Below, in pieces: positions 42,985 through 53,899 of a stretch of DNA of 64,000 nt. Position 1 is the stretch's first letter, and every line of letters begins with the position of its first letter. Under the pieces are notes generated by a model. That model was not told the DNA's origin, did no database searches, and saw only the letters and a list, made by a program, of their open reading frames with translations. The position numbers and the translations under genes were made by a program. The DNA is from Prionace glauca (lineage: Eukaryota; Chordata; Chondrichthyes; Carcharhiniformes; Carcharhinidae): the NCBI GenBank assembly GCA_037974335.1, contig CM075749.1:17349192-17413191 (forward strand), read 5' to 3'.

Positions 42985-43650
42985 AACTCCTTTACGTCCA
43001 ACTACAGTCCAACTTGCAGGTTCACAAATCCATGAAGGTTGCATCACAAGTGGAGAAGGTTGTTAGGAAGGCTTATGGGATGTTGGCCTTTATAGGAAGG
43101 GGCATAGAGTATAAAAGCTGCTGTCTAATGCTTCAGTTGTACAGAACGTTGGTTAGACCGCATTTGGAGTACTGCGTGCAGTTCTGGTCACCTTACTACC
43201 GGAAGGACGTGGAGTCTCTGGAAAGGGTGCAGAGGAGGTTTACCAGGATGTTGCCTGGCATGGGGGGACTGGGTTACGAGGAGAGGTTGAAGAAACTGGG
43301 ACTATTCTCCTTGGAAAGGCGGAGATTGAGAGGGGACATGATAGAAGTATATAAGATAATGAAGGGAATGGATAGAGTTAATAGTGAGAGACTGCTCCCT
43401 AGACTAGATACAAACATGAGAGATCATCATTTAAGGGTGAGGGGGGAGAGGTATAATCTGGAGGTGAGAAGAAGGTTCTTTACGCAGAGAGTTGTAGGGG
43501 TCTGGAACGCGCTACCGAGTAGGGTGGTGGAGGCAGGAACATTGGAATCGTTTAAGATGCAGTTAGATAGGCACATGAGTGAAACGAGAATGGAGGGATA
43601 TGGTAGGGGATATTAAATAGGGTTAAACCTCGGGAGACACCGGAAAGGCA
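42985..43650 (+). mobile_element. CR1 LINE, lineage C, 5'-truncated
   Basis: An open frame of 213 codons (42975-43616) runs through CR1 ORF2 C-terminus without interruption: VEKVVRKAYGMLAFIGRGIE, LVRPHLEYCVQFWSPYYRKD, QRRFTRMLPGMGGLGYEERL, RRFFTQRVVGVWNALPSRVV and the terminal RHMSETRMEGYGRGY. It lacks everything before the region after the catalytic FADD box. One of the youngest-looking fragments in the window. Confidence 0.93.
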
Positions 43651-43799
43651 GGCTGTAAGATTAATATTTTGACTTTATTCCACAGGTGGAGGTCCACCTC
43701 GTGTCAAACGAGGGGCATTCACACGGCGGGTCGTGCCTGGGCTGCTCTTGGAAGTTCCAGGAGTGGCCTAGAACTTCGTGTCGGTGTGTGTGCTTGATC

Positions 43800-44155
43800 C
43801 TGGACCGGTAGATGGGCGCCGCAACAGCTCAGTGACTAGCACTGCTGGCTGTGCAGGCACATGGATTTGGGCCTGTGTCTGTGGGAGTTTGCGCATTCTC
43901 CCTGTGGTTGCGTGGGTTTCCTCCGGGCGCTCCGGTTTCCTCCCACACCCCAAAAATGTGCTCTCAGGCTAATCGGTTTTTACCAAATTGACACTATTTC
44001 TTCCCTGAATCTGACTGAGTAGGGTTCCATTCATAGATATGCAGGGTAGAATAGGTGCAGGGTGATGTGGCGGCGCGGGCTCGTTGGGCCGAAGGGCCTG
44101 TTTCCCGTGCTGGATTGTTCTTTGTTCTTTGTTTGTTTTGTTCTTTGTACAGTTA
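43800..44155 (+). mobile_element. SINE with a CR1-type tail (TTCTTTGT repeats)
   Basis: A decayed head (CAGTGACTAGCACTGCTGGC), the common middle (TTTCCTCCGGGCGCTCCGG, TCCTCCCACACCCCAAAAAT), then GGCTCGTTGGGCCGAAGGGC and TTGTTCTTTGTTCTTTG. The tail octamer differs from the ATTCTATG type of the other SINEs. Alternatively the last 100 bases are the displaced 3' end of the CR1 at 42985. Confidence 0.65.
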
Positions 44156-44159
44156 ACAA

Positions 44160-45369
44160 GGCATTGCATTGGGTTGGCTGAAAAGCATTTGTTTTCTCAA
44201 CCCTCCAACGGCCAGCATTCCTGGGGGGATAGAGAAACAAAAACACTCAAACTCTCCTGGAAGTCTGGCACCATTGACAGTAATGAGTGGGCGGAGCTCC
44301 CTACCAATTGTTCAAAATGGCCACCAACTTATCCAGCAAGCTGTGACTTAAACTTTGAGTCATAACATCTTAATGATGAGGCAGAGCGTTGGAAGAGAAG
44401 TAAAACAAAAAATTGGGGCACATCTTGTACACTTGTGGCCAAACAGGCCACTGAAGATGGCTTGCAAGAGCATACTGAGCTGCAGCCTCAAAAGAAGTAG
44501 GACAGAGAAAAATAGGCTGCAGCTGCATGAGCTGGAATACACAGCATGTAGGCCATCTCCAGGACAAAGGACACTATTTGGTCAAACTGAGCTTACCAGA
44601 CATGGAGTGCTTTTACTCTTTATTTTGGAGGGAGGTATGTGACTTTTGAGCCTCCAGCACCTACAGGCATGGCAGTTGGGTACACACCCAGAGATCAGGG
44701 GGTGAGTTGGCTGGCAGCACCTGATTGGACCTTATCAATCAGGGTGATCAAGTCCTGATCAACTGATTGGCAATGGCCAAAAAGGGCACGAAAACCAATG
44801 AGGTTGAAAACCAATGAGGCTGTGCAACAGAAGTCTCTCTCTCTCTTCCAACGAACGAACGACAATGGTGACCATTGCCAGCAACGATCAGCACGAGGAG
44901 AGCCACCACACCCAAGAAGGAAGGAAGACCAGAACCAGAATCTCAGGCCAGACCAAAGGACTAGACTACACAGAAGACTACAGAGACCAACACGCAGGTA
45001 AAGGCCAATATCTGCCTGGGTACTTGCCAGTCACTCAAAAAGTTAAGTCAAGGTCTAGTATTGAAGTTGATTTTAGTGATCTGTAAGATAACTTACTGTT
45101 GATTGGGTGTGTGATTAATAATTGTGTGTAAAAAATATTGTTGCATTAACAAGAAGTCTACTCGCAATTCTTTGTCCACCGTATAAGAATTAAAACAAAC
45201 TGTGTGGCAGGCGCAGCAACACCCTGAATCCCTCAACCCCGTGAAACCTCATCCTGCCCCATGTGCCCAATGATCTGCAAGTTAAAACTCACATGGTGAC
45301 CCATGGCAAAATCTCACAACCCTGAGTCGATGTCCTCAGAAGAAGAACAACTGACAATGACAGCTACGC
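44160..45369. other. Unassigned 1.2-kb block, partly LTR-like
   Basis: CCAATGAGG-type units occur twice in a row at 44791-44821 (GAAAACCAATGAGGTTGAAA), followed by a (CT)n run at 44834. An old LTR of unknown family is possible for about 44635-45240, but no ends are proven. Two short overlapping frames near 44800-45080 are not convincing genes. Confidence 0.3.
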
Positions 45370-45660
45370 CAGCTAAGTTTTGAGTCAGTGGTAACCACCA
45401 AGGTTGTTGATGGTGTACGATTTAGGGATGGATTGCATTCGAAGTCAAGTTGAGATTGTTGGGCTTCCTATTGATAGAGATGGGAGTTAACTGGCAATGC
45501 TGTAGTGTGAATGTACGTACTACTTGTCAGCCCGAACTATCTAAATCTTCCTCCAGATAGGAAAGGATCATATCGTTATCTGTGAGACATGCGAAATACA
45601 ATAATTCTTAAAGAATAACAGGAAGCAGTAGGGACCCATTTCTCTACTTTATTTTATGGA
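45370..45660 (-). mobile_element. LINE ORF2 fragment, antisense
   Basis: Reads on the plus strand as the complement of the LINE that also gives 37.7 kb (CCACCAAGGTTGTTGATGGT at 45396, AAATCTTCCTCCAGATAGG at 45542). Heavily decayed. Confidence 0.45.
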
Positions 45661-45769
45661 TAATATACATCATGATAGATATTTATTCCAATAAAAAAAA
45701 GAAGCGGCAGCATTTGCTGATGACTAGTTTGTTATTTCAATCTTGAGCTAAAACCCTTTGTGTGTTCTT

Positions 45770-45890
45770 TGACAGGATGTGGCATTGCTGGTAAAGCTAG
45801 CATTTATAACTCATAGAAGGTGAGTCACCTCCTTGCACCACAGCAGTCCACAATGCCATAAGGAAGGACATTCCGGGATTTTGTTTTGTT
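45770..45890 (-). mobile_element. LINE 3' end fragment, antisense
   Basis: GCATTGCTGGTAAAGCTAGC at 45782 and CACAGCAGTCCACAATGCCA at 45839 parallel 2165-2270. The 3' end lies to the right of an internal part (45370), so the two pieces are not in one uninterrupted copy. Confidence 0.5.
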
Positions 45891-46745
45891 GTAACTGTCA
45901 GTTTTATGAGTGGTTTTGCTTTAGCTTTCCTCACTGCCTTTATTGAACTGTTTCAGTTGCTGTCTGCTGGAGTGAAATAAATGAGAATGTAGGAAGTCCA
46001 GCACCAGTTACCACAACCAACAAAACTATTCTTGTTTGTGTTTAGCTGCCGAAACAAAATTTTGACTGTACAGAACTGTAAGAGCCCCAGGAGAACAAGA
46101 TTGCAAAGCAATTAATGTGACTTATTATTGGTTAATGAGACAATGACTGAGTTACGTGATCTCACAACATCCCAGGTGAATTCACCACAAGCATTGGCTC
46201 AGGGGTTTCATCAGTAGCAGAGTAGCTATCTCGCTGTGATCTATTGAAAGTTGTCACCACAAGTATTGTTCTATTAATTCTTCTGAAAACAATCATCACC
46301 GTCACCCAGAATTGTCACATCAAAGGATTCTTCTCAAACTTTCTGACAGGTCCCTCACTGCACCGTCTGAGCTACAGCAGCAGAAATCTAGGCTGTAAGG
46401 CCCTTTTGACTGTTTTTCAAGGGAGCGGGGCAATATTAATTGCAACCCTTGACCGTTTGGGTCTCAACAGCATTCTACAGAAAGTTATAAATGATAGCAA
46501 CCACTATGCAACAAGACTAGCGTGTCATACTGAGCATCATCCACATCAGTGTTCAGGTCCTAGGAGTTTCCAGGAATGCCACAGACTGAAAGAACATTCA
46601 GGACCAGCTTTGTGAAGGCAGTAGGCTAGTTGAATGGTTCCTGAAGATTACGCCTGTCCTTCTTTGACTTGATGATGGTTAACAGTCACTGTGCTATCCA
46701 ACAGGCTGGTACCAATTAGTATCAGCAACAAGTAGCTACTTGTGC
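45891..46745. other. Unassigned stretch, includes a weak 123-codon frame
   Basis: The plus-strand frame at 46244-46615 begins MKVVTTSIVLLILLKTIITV, which looks like a signal peptide. The rest (two HH/C-rich patches) matches nothing I know, and composition is ordinary. Probably chance. Confidence 0.3.
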
Positions 46746-46747
46746 AC

Positions 46748-47003
46748 TTAGAATCAAAGAATCTCGACATGCAGAAGAAGGCCATTCAGCCCACTGAGTT
46801 TGCACAATAAAAACAATGCCACCCAGCCCCTATCCCTGTAACCCTAAATTTACCCTGCCTCTCACCCTGACACTAAGGGCCAATCAACCTAACCTAACCT
46901 GAGAGAATGTGCAGCCTTCTCACAAACAGTCACCCAAGGCTAGAATTGAACCAAGATCCCTGGCACTATGAGGCAACCGTGCTAACCAGTGTGCCACCAT
47001 GCT
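46748..47003 (-). mobile_element. tRNA-derived SINE, internally deleted
   Basis: Reversed tail (AATCAAAGAATCTCGACATG) and head (GAGGCAACCGTGCTAACCAG) with the middle shortened near 46895. Confidence 0.85.
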
Positions 47004-47014
47004 GAATCCTGTTA

Positions 47015-47690
47015 CAACATTATGAAGTAATGGTTCCATTTGTTGCAAATGGTGTGTTGACCTTGATAGTGAGAGGATTTGAGTATAGGAATGGGGATGT
47101 TATACAGGGTGTAGGTGAGGCCACACTTGGAATATTGTGTGCAGTTTTAGTGTCCTTATCTAAAGAAAGGTGTCCTTGCTATAGAGGGAATGCAGCAAGG
47201 GTTTACCAGGCTGATTCCTGGGATGGCAGGTCTGTCATATGAGAACAGACTAAATCAGTTAGCATTGCATTCATTGGCGTTTCGAAGAATGAGAGAGGAC
47301 CTATAGAAACTTACAAAGTTCTAGATTAGACAAAATAAATTCAGAAAGAACGTTCCCAATGGAGGAGAGTCCAGAAATCCCCCACCACGAGTTTGAGAAT
47401 AAGGGGTAAATTTTTTACGACTGAGGTGGGAGGAAATTTATTCACCCAAAGGCTGGTAAATATATAGAATTCACTACCACAGAATGTAGTTGAGGCGAAA
47501 ACATTGAGTGATTTTAAATAAGAAATTTGATATAGCTCTTGGGGCTAAAGGGATCAAAGGATGTGGGGGGGAAGTGGGTGATCAGGTGATTGATTCTGAT
47601 GATCAGCCATGATCAAAAATGAATGGTGGAGTAGGCTCGAAGGGCTGAATGGCCTACTCCTGCTTCTAGTTTCTATGTTACTTCCTAACA
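47015..47690 (+). mobile_element. CR1 LINE 3' fragment
   Basis: Sense CR1 C-terminus in order: GTGTTGACCTTGATAGTGAG, GGCCACACTTGGAATATTGT, GGGTTTACCAGGCTGATTCC, CTACCACAGAATGTAGTTGA, then the end GAATGGTGGAGTAGGCTCGA and GGCCTACTCCTGCTTC. Frame broken. An older lineage than A-D. Confidence 0.85.
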
Positions 47691-48517
47691 ATCAGCAGAA
47701 ACAACAGATATCTGCCACACTCTGTTCTGCTGACAGACAATGATCCTAAGCTTGTTTGGCCAGGTTATTTAAAATATAGAACAAAAGGGCAGCAAGGAGC
47801 GTGGCACCAGCATGCAAGTTATCCCGTCATGTATCCTATCCCATATCTATTAGGTGGAGGGAACAAGTTAAATAGTTTATTTAGTACCAACAGCTGCTAT
47901 GATAATGAAAGTGACGTCATTCTGACTATCTGAGTGCTGCATTTAAACAAACACAAGGTCTGTTGACTGATCAGCCTGTATCCAGCCGCAGGTAAATACA
48001 ATTAACAATGCAAAAATCAGCCATGGGATACTTTGAATATCTTGTAAACCTCAGTAAATGCTGGACTAACTGAGTTTGGTTTCTTGTCTTTGCTGCCACC
48101 ATCTGCACAAACCAATAACATCTGCTAAATTCATTTTCTGGATAATTCTTTCATTGTCCAAAAGATAGTCTCTTGCAAAGAACTAATAAAGCATCATTTT
48201 CTTCTCCCTCCCATGCAACCACGGCATTTTCATCCACACCAAAATTCGGCTGAAAGTTAAATTTTATCAGCTTTCATCTCAGAATGTCGAAAGTTCCTGA
48301 ACGTTATTGCCTAAACATTTGGTTCTTGGAGCAGCGGGCAGATGAAAAATGTCAAAGCTTAGTGGTTTCTTTTATTATGTAATTTATATGCTTGAATTAT
48401 TCTTAGTGTGGATGAGAGAATATGCTCCTAGCAACTGTGTGTACAAACTAAATGGGTGCAGAAATGAGATCCTTACAACACTGTTGGCTCAAGGATCAGA
48501 CATCAAACTGAGATCCC
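47691..48517. other. Unassigned stretch, no gene seen
   Basis: No family identified. 47800-48080 is non-coding with an LTR-like look but no boundaries. Confidence 0.35.
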
Positions 48518-48650
48518 AGGTGGGATTTTCCAGCCCCGCTCGACCTACGACTGGAAAATCCTGCCTGAGGTCAATGGACCTTCCCATTGTCCACCCCTCG
48601 CCTGTTCCGATTCCTGTGGAGGCGGGCTGGTAGAATTCCAGCGCCCATCT
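48518..48650. repeat. Short GC-rich palindromic-type repeat (MITE-like)
   Basis: GGTGGGATTTTCCAGCCCCG at the left and GGCGGGCTGGTAGAATTCCA at the right. The core TGAGGTCAATGGACCTTCCC is the reverse of the core at 5566. Same family as 971 and 5512. Confidence 0.55.
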
Positions 48651-48725
48651 CTCCATTCAGGTCAGGATTGTTGTATTATACCTTCAAGGGATAGGAGGAT
48701 GTCATCACTCCAAAGGGAGTTGTGT

Positions 48726-49070
48726 GTCATAGAATCATAGAACCCTATGCAGAAAGAGGCCCTTCGGCCCATCGAGTCTGCACCGAACACAATCCCACCC
48801 AGGCCCTACCCCTATAGCCCTACATATTATACCCACTAATCACTCTAACCTTCGCTACCCTGGACACTAGGGGGAATTTCTTAGCATGGCCAATCAACCT
48901 AACCCACACATCTTTGGACTGTGGAAGGAAACCAGAGGACCCGGAGGAAACCCACACAGACACGAGGAGAATGTGCAAACTCCACACAGACAGTGACCCG
49001 AGCCAAGAATCGAATCCAGGATCCTGGAGCTGTGAAGCAGGAGTGCTAACCACTGTGCTACCGTGTCATG
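48726..49070 (-). mobile_element. tRNA-derived SINE, type I tail, full length
   Basis: GTCATAGAATCATAGAACCC at the tail side, AGCAGGAGTGCTAACCACTG at the head side. Confidence 0.92.
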
Positions 49071-49849
49071 TGATCCAGTCTCAGTTTCACTTCTGCTGAT
49101 GAGAAGAACACAGCACACACAGCTCTACTGCTGAAGCCTTTGAAGCTGTTTTGTACAGATAACGTGTTGTGATTTCAACACTCCCCAAAACTGCAAACTC
49201 ATGTTTCCACCACAGCAGTGAGGATTGTCTCATGCCCTATAACATGATTCGAAGTTGTTCACCGTGTTATTGGATCTGTGCTGAAACTTGCTGCCACACT
49301 GGCTGGGGCTGCCCACTGTCCTTCACGTTAGGAGAGTTCGGTGAAGGAAGTGGGAAATATTATGAGAAGGCCAAAGTTGCGTTTCATTATGACGGAAAAC
49401 TAGGAAGTGATTCCCCTTCCCCAGTCAGTGATGGGCTGCATATCCAGACCTTCAATTATTATAATAAATAAACATGCCAGAATCATACCCCATGTCCAAA
49501 AAATCCATCCACAGCCACACTGTATCAGAACGGCGAAGTATTACTGGTCTCAAAAGGCGTACACCCATCACGTACCAGGCGTGTTTGGAGGTGAGTGCAC
49601 AGAATCAAGCAGTGCCAGGTCTGTGCCCATTTTATGCCAAGTTGTGCAAGGATAGTGCTATAGGAATGCCAGAGGGTTGCTGGGAGGAAAGGGGGGAGGC
49701 AGTGGTGGTTGCACCAGGATGAAGATGGTTTTTCTGATAACCCCCAGGTCCTGCATGGGGAAATCGCTGACTCACCTCCTTATAAGACTCATTGAATACA
49801 AGCTCCCTGATGATTGGTAATGACCTTACCAGGTGGAGCTCATATCATA
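49071..49849. other. Unassigned stretch; shared LTR-like block at 49788-49845
   Basis: ATTGAATACAAGCTCCCTG at 49792 is shared with 11850, so this end is probably a fragment of the same LTR-like fossil. The rest has no supported gene. Confidence 0.35.
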
Positions 49850-50158
49850 GAAATGATCATAGAAACCCTACAATACAGAAAGAGGCCATTTGGCCCATCG
49901 AGTCTGCACTAACCACAATCCCACTCAGGCCCTATCCCCACGTGTATACATATTTTACCCACTAATCCTCTAACCTATGCATCTATGGTCAATTTAGCAT
50001 GGCCAATCAACCTAACACGCACATCTTTGGACTGTGGGAGGAAACCAGAGCACCCAGAGAAAACCTATGCAGACACGAGGAAAATGTGCAAATTCCACAC
50101 AGATAGTGACCCAAGCCAAGAATGGAACCCAGGTCCCTGGAGCCGTGAAGCAGCAGTA
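49850..50158 (-). mobile_element. tRNA-derived SINE, type I tail
   Basis: ATCATAGAAACCCTACAATA at the tail side; the head side is cut at GAAGCAGCAGTAC, where the LTR fossil starts. Confidence 0.9.
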
Positions 50159-50730
50159 CAAAACAGCAGAGGAAGGGTCACATGACCAATAAGGAGGCAT
50201 TACCCCATGTTGATGGAGGTTCCCACACACAGACATTTTGACAGCTGGCTGTAGCTATGAAGCTGCTGCACAATCTAATTAATAAAGAATTTTTGTGTTC
50301 ATTAATAAAATGTCTGAAAATGCATCTTTACACCTGGCGATGTGGATAAATTATCATAACATTGCCTCTGGCCCGACACCTGTGAGTTTCCTGTGAAATG
50401 GAAGTCTAGAAAAATACTCATCAGAATGCCTCTCCTTGGGTGAATCGACACATTTGAGATATTGCCAGACCCTGAGTAACGTAGAATCAGAACTGATGGA
50501 CAGTTACAAGATTAGAGAACACACAGCAAGACCCCCAAGGATGAGAATGAAAAAGAAGGGCAAGTGAAAGGTAGAAATGTATCTCTACTTACATTGTAGG
50601 CTAGGTGTGGTCCAGGAGGCTCAGTGCATTAAAGAAGCTGAAAGACAGAAGTGGGAAATTAGACATTTAAAATTATCCGGCAGAGTCAAGGGTTGAAGAA
50701 AGAAAAGTACAGAGTGAAAAAAACAACTAG

Positions 50731-51609
50731 AACATAGAACATTACAGCGCAGAACAGGCCCTTCGGCCCACGATGTTGCGCTGACCAGTTAAAAAACAGT
50801 GACCCACTAACCTAAACCAATCCCTTTCCATCCATAAACCTATCCACGGATCTCTTAAACGCTCCCAAACTAGACGCATTTACAACCGCAGCAGGCAGGG
50901 CATTCCAATCCCTCACCACCCTCTGGGTAAAGAACCTACCCCTGACATCCGTCCTATAACTACCCCCCCTTAATTTAAAGCCATGCCCCCTCGTGCTAGC
51001 TTTCTCCATCTGAGGAAAAAGGCTATCACTGTCCACCCTATCTAAACCTCTAATCATCTTATATGTTTCAATAAGATCCCCTCTTAGCTGCCTTCTTTCC
51101 AGCGAAAACAACCCCAAATCCCTCATTCTCTCCTCATAGGACCTCCCCTCCATACCAGGCAACATCCTGGTAAACCTCCTCTGCACCCTCTCCAAAGCCT
51201 CCACATCCTTCCTGTAATGTGGGGACCAGAACTGCACACAGTACTCCAAGTGCGGCCGCACCAGAGTTGTGTATAGTTGCAACATGACACTGCGACTCCT
51301 AAATTCAATCCCCCTACCAATAAACGCCAAGATACCATATGCCTTCTTAACAACCCTATCTACTTGATTCCCAACTTTCAGGGATCTATGTACACATACA
51401 CCTAGATCCCTCTGCTCATCCATACTATTCAAAGTCCTCCCGTTAGCCCTATACTCAACACATCTGTTATTCCTACCAAAGTGAATTACCTCACACTTCT
51501 CCGCATTAAACTCCATCCGCCACCTCTCGGCCCAGCTCTGCAACCAGTCCAAGTCTTCCTGCAAACTATGACACCCTTCCTCACAATCTACCACACCTCC
51601 GACTTTGGT
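50731..51609 (-). mobile_element. CR1 LINE, lineage A, nested in the LTR fossil
   Basis: 260 codons open on the minus strand from 51594 to 50812: WAERWRMEFNAEKCEVIHFG, RRFTRMLPGMEGRSYEERM, RRFFTQ-type region (GRFFTQRVVRDWNALPAAVV) and the end VDRFMDGKGLV. The 3' tail reaches AGAACATAGAAC at 50731. It is cut at the 5' side just after the catalytic box (plus-strand CTCCGACTTTGGTG, 51596-51609). Young, and nearly identical to the copies at 12.1 and 57.6 kb. Confidence 0.95.
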
Positions 51610-52139
51610 GGAAGCTGGAAAAACTTCAAATTTAAAAGGAAGAAAAATGCAATATAAGGCAAAGATTTGCTGCGGTTAAAAAGCTCAAAGGGTTAAAAAT
51701 GGCATGAGAAGGCAGAGCTGCAGCCTTAAGAGTGAAAAAGGAAACAGCTCATAAAACTTTGTACCTGCATTGATATCTTTGTCGCAAAACACATCTGCAA
51801 AGGGAAGTCATCTGTGTCCTAAAAGCTGCAGCCTGTGTGGGGAAAATTATTCCTAAACAGTCTTAAAGTGGCAATAGCCTGAAAGAATTAATATGTTTTA
51901 AGTGGCACATGACTTAAAGCAACAACCACAGGAATAAACAAATGGCTATCGACAGGAAAGTTAGAAAGACACCAGATAGAGGACCACACTGAAGATCTCA
52001 ATATAGAGGCAACTAAGATTTCAGAAAAGAGGCAACAAAAATCCCAGAAAGAGAGCAAAACACAACCTCAAATAGGCAATAGAAGACCCCAGAGAGAGGG
52101 CAAGATACTAATATTACGAAAGAACTGTTAAGACAGAAG

Positions 52140-52430
52140 ACTATGTTGTATTATGATGATATGTGCTTGCATGCGTTATGATGTAAGCTGCTTGGCAGAA
52201 CAAGAATTAACATGCAGCTGGTAAGTAGGACCACCCACCGAGTGTTGTGTGTAGTCACATGGAACAGTTTGGGACAAAATTTGGGTAAGCAGTAAGGCTG
52301 CATGCAACAGCTCCTTACAAGATCATATCTGGAACTGTATATAGTTATAACCTACCAGTAAAAGTGTTTATATTTAAACATACAAGCCTCGAGATCTCAT
52401 CAATGAACCATCCCCACCGCAACATAAAAA
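52140..52430 (+). repeat. LTR-like block inside the Gypsy fossil
   Basis: GTTATAACCTACCAGTAAAA near 52343 and CAAGCCTCGAGATCTCATCA near 52383 have the look of an LTR end. It may be another, unrelated fossil fragment. Boundaries uncertain. Confidence 0.25.
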
Positions 52431-53204
52431 AAACTCATATTAAGTACATGTAGTGGAATTTTGGTAGTAGATCACGTGGTTCCCAGAATTATTGTCTCTG
52501 AACCTGGACCCCCATCATACCCAGTAGATTTGGAGGGATGGATCATTTGTAAGCATGTGGATCAATGGAGGAGTAGAGAGACATCCCAGCAATCAGTGTT
52601 GCTGTCAAAAAATATTTTTGAACCCATAAGCTCTGAAGGACCTGATCAACCTATTACAAATGTAACTGATGTCTCCTAGGAAGCAAATAATAATGAATTG
52701 CATGTGTCAGAATGAGCACCCATTATTGTGTTATTGCAGTTTCTGTTAATGTTGATCCTGTGGAAACATCTCAGACTACAGAATTACGGCACTCAACAAG
52801 GAACAGAAGACCCCCTCAAAAACTCAATTTATAATTGTCCAACTCACGTGCATAATGTTAGTTAGTATTTGGAAATGAGTGAATAAGCTATTGAAATCTG
52901 TATAAATGACTTGAAGGGAGGGAGATGTGTGTGATTGTCCCTTTAAGGAAACACAGCAGAGTAAAGATCACATGGTCCTGTAGAACCAATCAGGAGTCAG
53001 TGTGGAAATATCCCATGTTGAGTGAGGCTCCTTGGCCAAGACATTTTGGGAGCTGGCTGCAGCCAGGGGGCTTTCTAATGGAGTCTGTGAAAGAATATAT
53101 TTACACATACACCAGTTGTAGATTGGTCACAGCAGACAAAGACAAGAACAAGCCAAAAATTGAATTCCAGAAGAAAATACATCCCAGGAAGGAAGGATCA
53201 TGGA

Positions 53205-53287
53205 ACCATAGAATCCCTACAGTGTAGTAGGAGGCCAGGTAAAGACTGACTCTCTGACAAAGTATCTTACCCAAGCCGTCTCCACCA
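53205..53287 (-). mobile_element. SINE tail part, split by another SINE
   Basis: ACCATAGAATCCCTACAGTG and the extra block CAAAGTATCTTACCCAAGCC, as in the copy at 26.8 kb. Continues at 53622. Confidence 0.8.
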
Positions 53288-53289
53288 CC

Positions 53290-53621
53290 ACCCTGGGGTA
53301 GCACAGTGGTTAGCACTGTTGTCTTACAGCACCAGGAACCAAAGTTTGATTCCCAGCTTGGGTCACTGTCTGTGTGGAGTTTGCTCATTCTCCCTGTGCC
53401 TGCGTGGGTTTCCTCTGGGTGTTCTGGTTCCCTTCCACAGTCCAAAGATTGGCAGGTTAGATGGATTGGCCATTCTAAGTCACCCCTTAGTGTTAGGGGG
53501 ACTAGCTAAGGTAAATGTGTGAGATGATGAGGATAGGGCCTTGGTGGGATTGTAGTTGGTGCAGAATCGATGGGCTGAATGGGCTCCTTCTGCACTGTCA
53601 GATTCTATTATTCCATGATTC
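53290..53621 (+). mobile_element. tRNA-derived SINE, type I tail, inserted in a minus-strand SINE
   Basis: GGTTAGCACTGTTGTCTTAC head, GTTTGATTCCC B-box region, tail CGATGGGCTGAATGGGCTCC and ATTCTATTATTCCATGATTC. Confidence 0.92.
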
Positions 53622-53895
53622 TTCCTTGTAAACTGACATATTTCCCATAGCTAATCTATCTTATCTACACATCTTGGGACACTAAAAGACAATTTAGCAT
53701 GGCCAATCCACCTAACCTGTATATCTTTGAACTGTAGGAGGAAACTGGAGCAGGTGGAGAAAACCCATGAAGACGCGGAAAATGTGAAAACTCCATACAG
53801 ACAGTCAGCCGAAGCCAGAATTCACCAAGGGCTGCTGGCATTATGAGGCCAGCAGCCCTTGAGGCAACAGTGCTAACCACTGTGCCACCTTCCCT
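53622..53895 (-). mobile_element. SINE body and head, rest of the split SINE, with a hairpin
   Basis: AATTTAGCATGGCCAATCCA, then the reversed head GAGGCAACAGTGCTAACCAC. Within it, CAAGGGCTGCTGGC (53826) and GCCAGCAGCCCTTG (53848) form a perfect 14-bp inverted repeat that other SINE copies lack. Confidence 0.88.
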
Positions 53896-53899
53896 CTCT

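Larger units (their letters stand above)
50160..53140 (+). mobile_element. Gypsy-type LTR retrotransposon fossil, broken, with nested CR1
   Basis: Two related LTR-like blocks, at about 50160-50330 and 52926-53140, share GGTCACATGACC/GATCACATGGTCC, CCCATGTTGA and AGACATTTTG. After the left block, CTGGCGATGTGGAT fits the primer-binding area of Gypsy elements. Before the right block lies a purine tract and, at 52440-52680, coding sequence resembling the integrase C-terminus (HVDQWRSRE). No gag, protease or reverse transcriptase is recognisable. The internal part is much shorter than a whole element and holds a CR1. The element is broken at many points, and the divergence between the LTR blocks suggests an old insertion or two merged relatives. 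Confidence 0.55.

Noticed and set aside
46244-46615. Frame starting with a signal-peptide-like segment
   Set aside because: No upstream promoter, splice or homology support. Hydrophobic starts arise easily by chance in AT-rich DNA.
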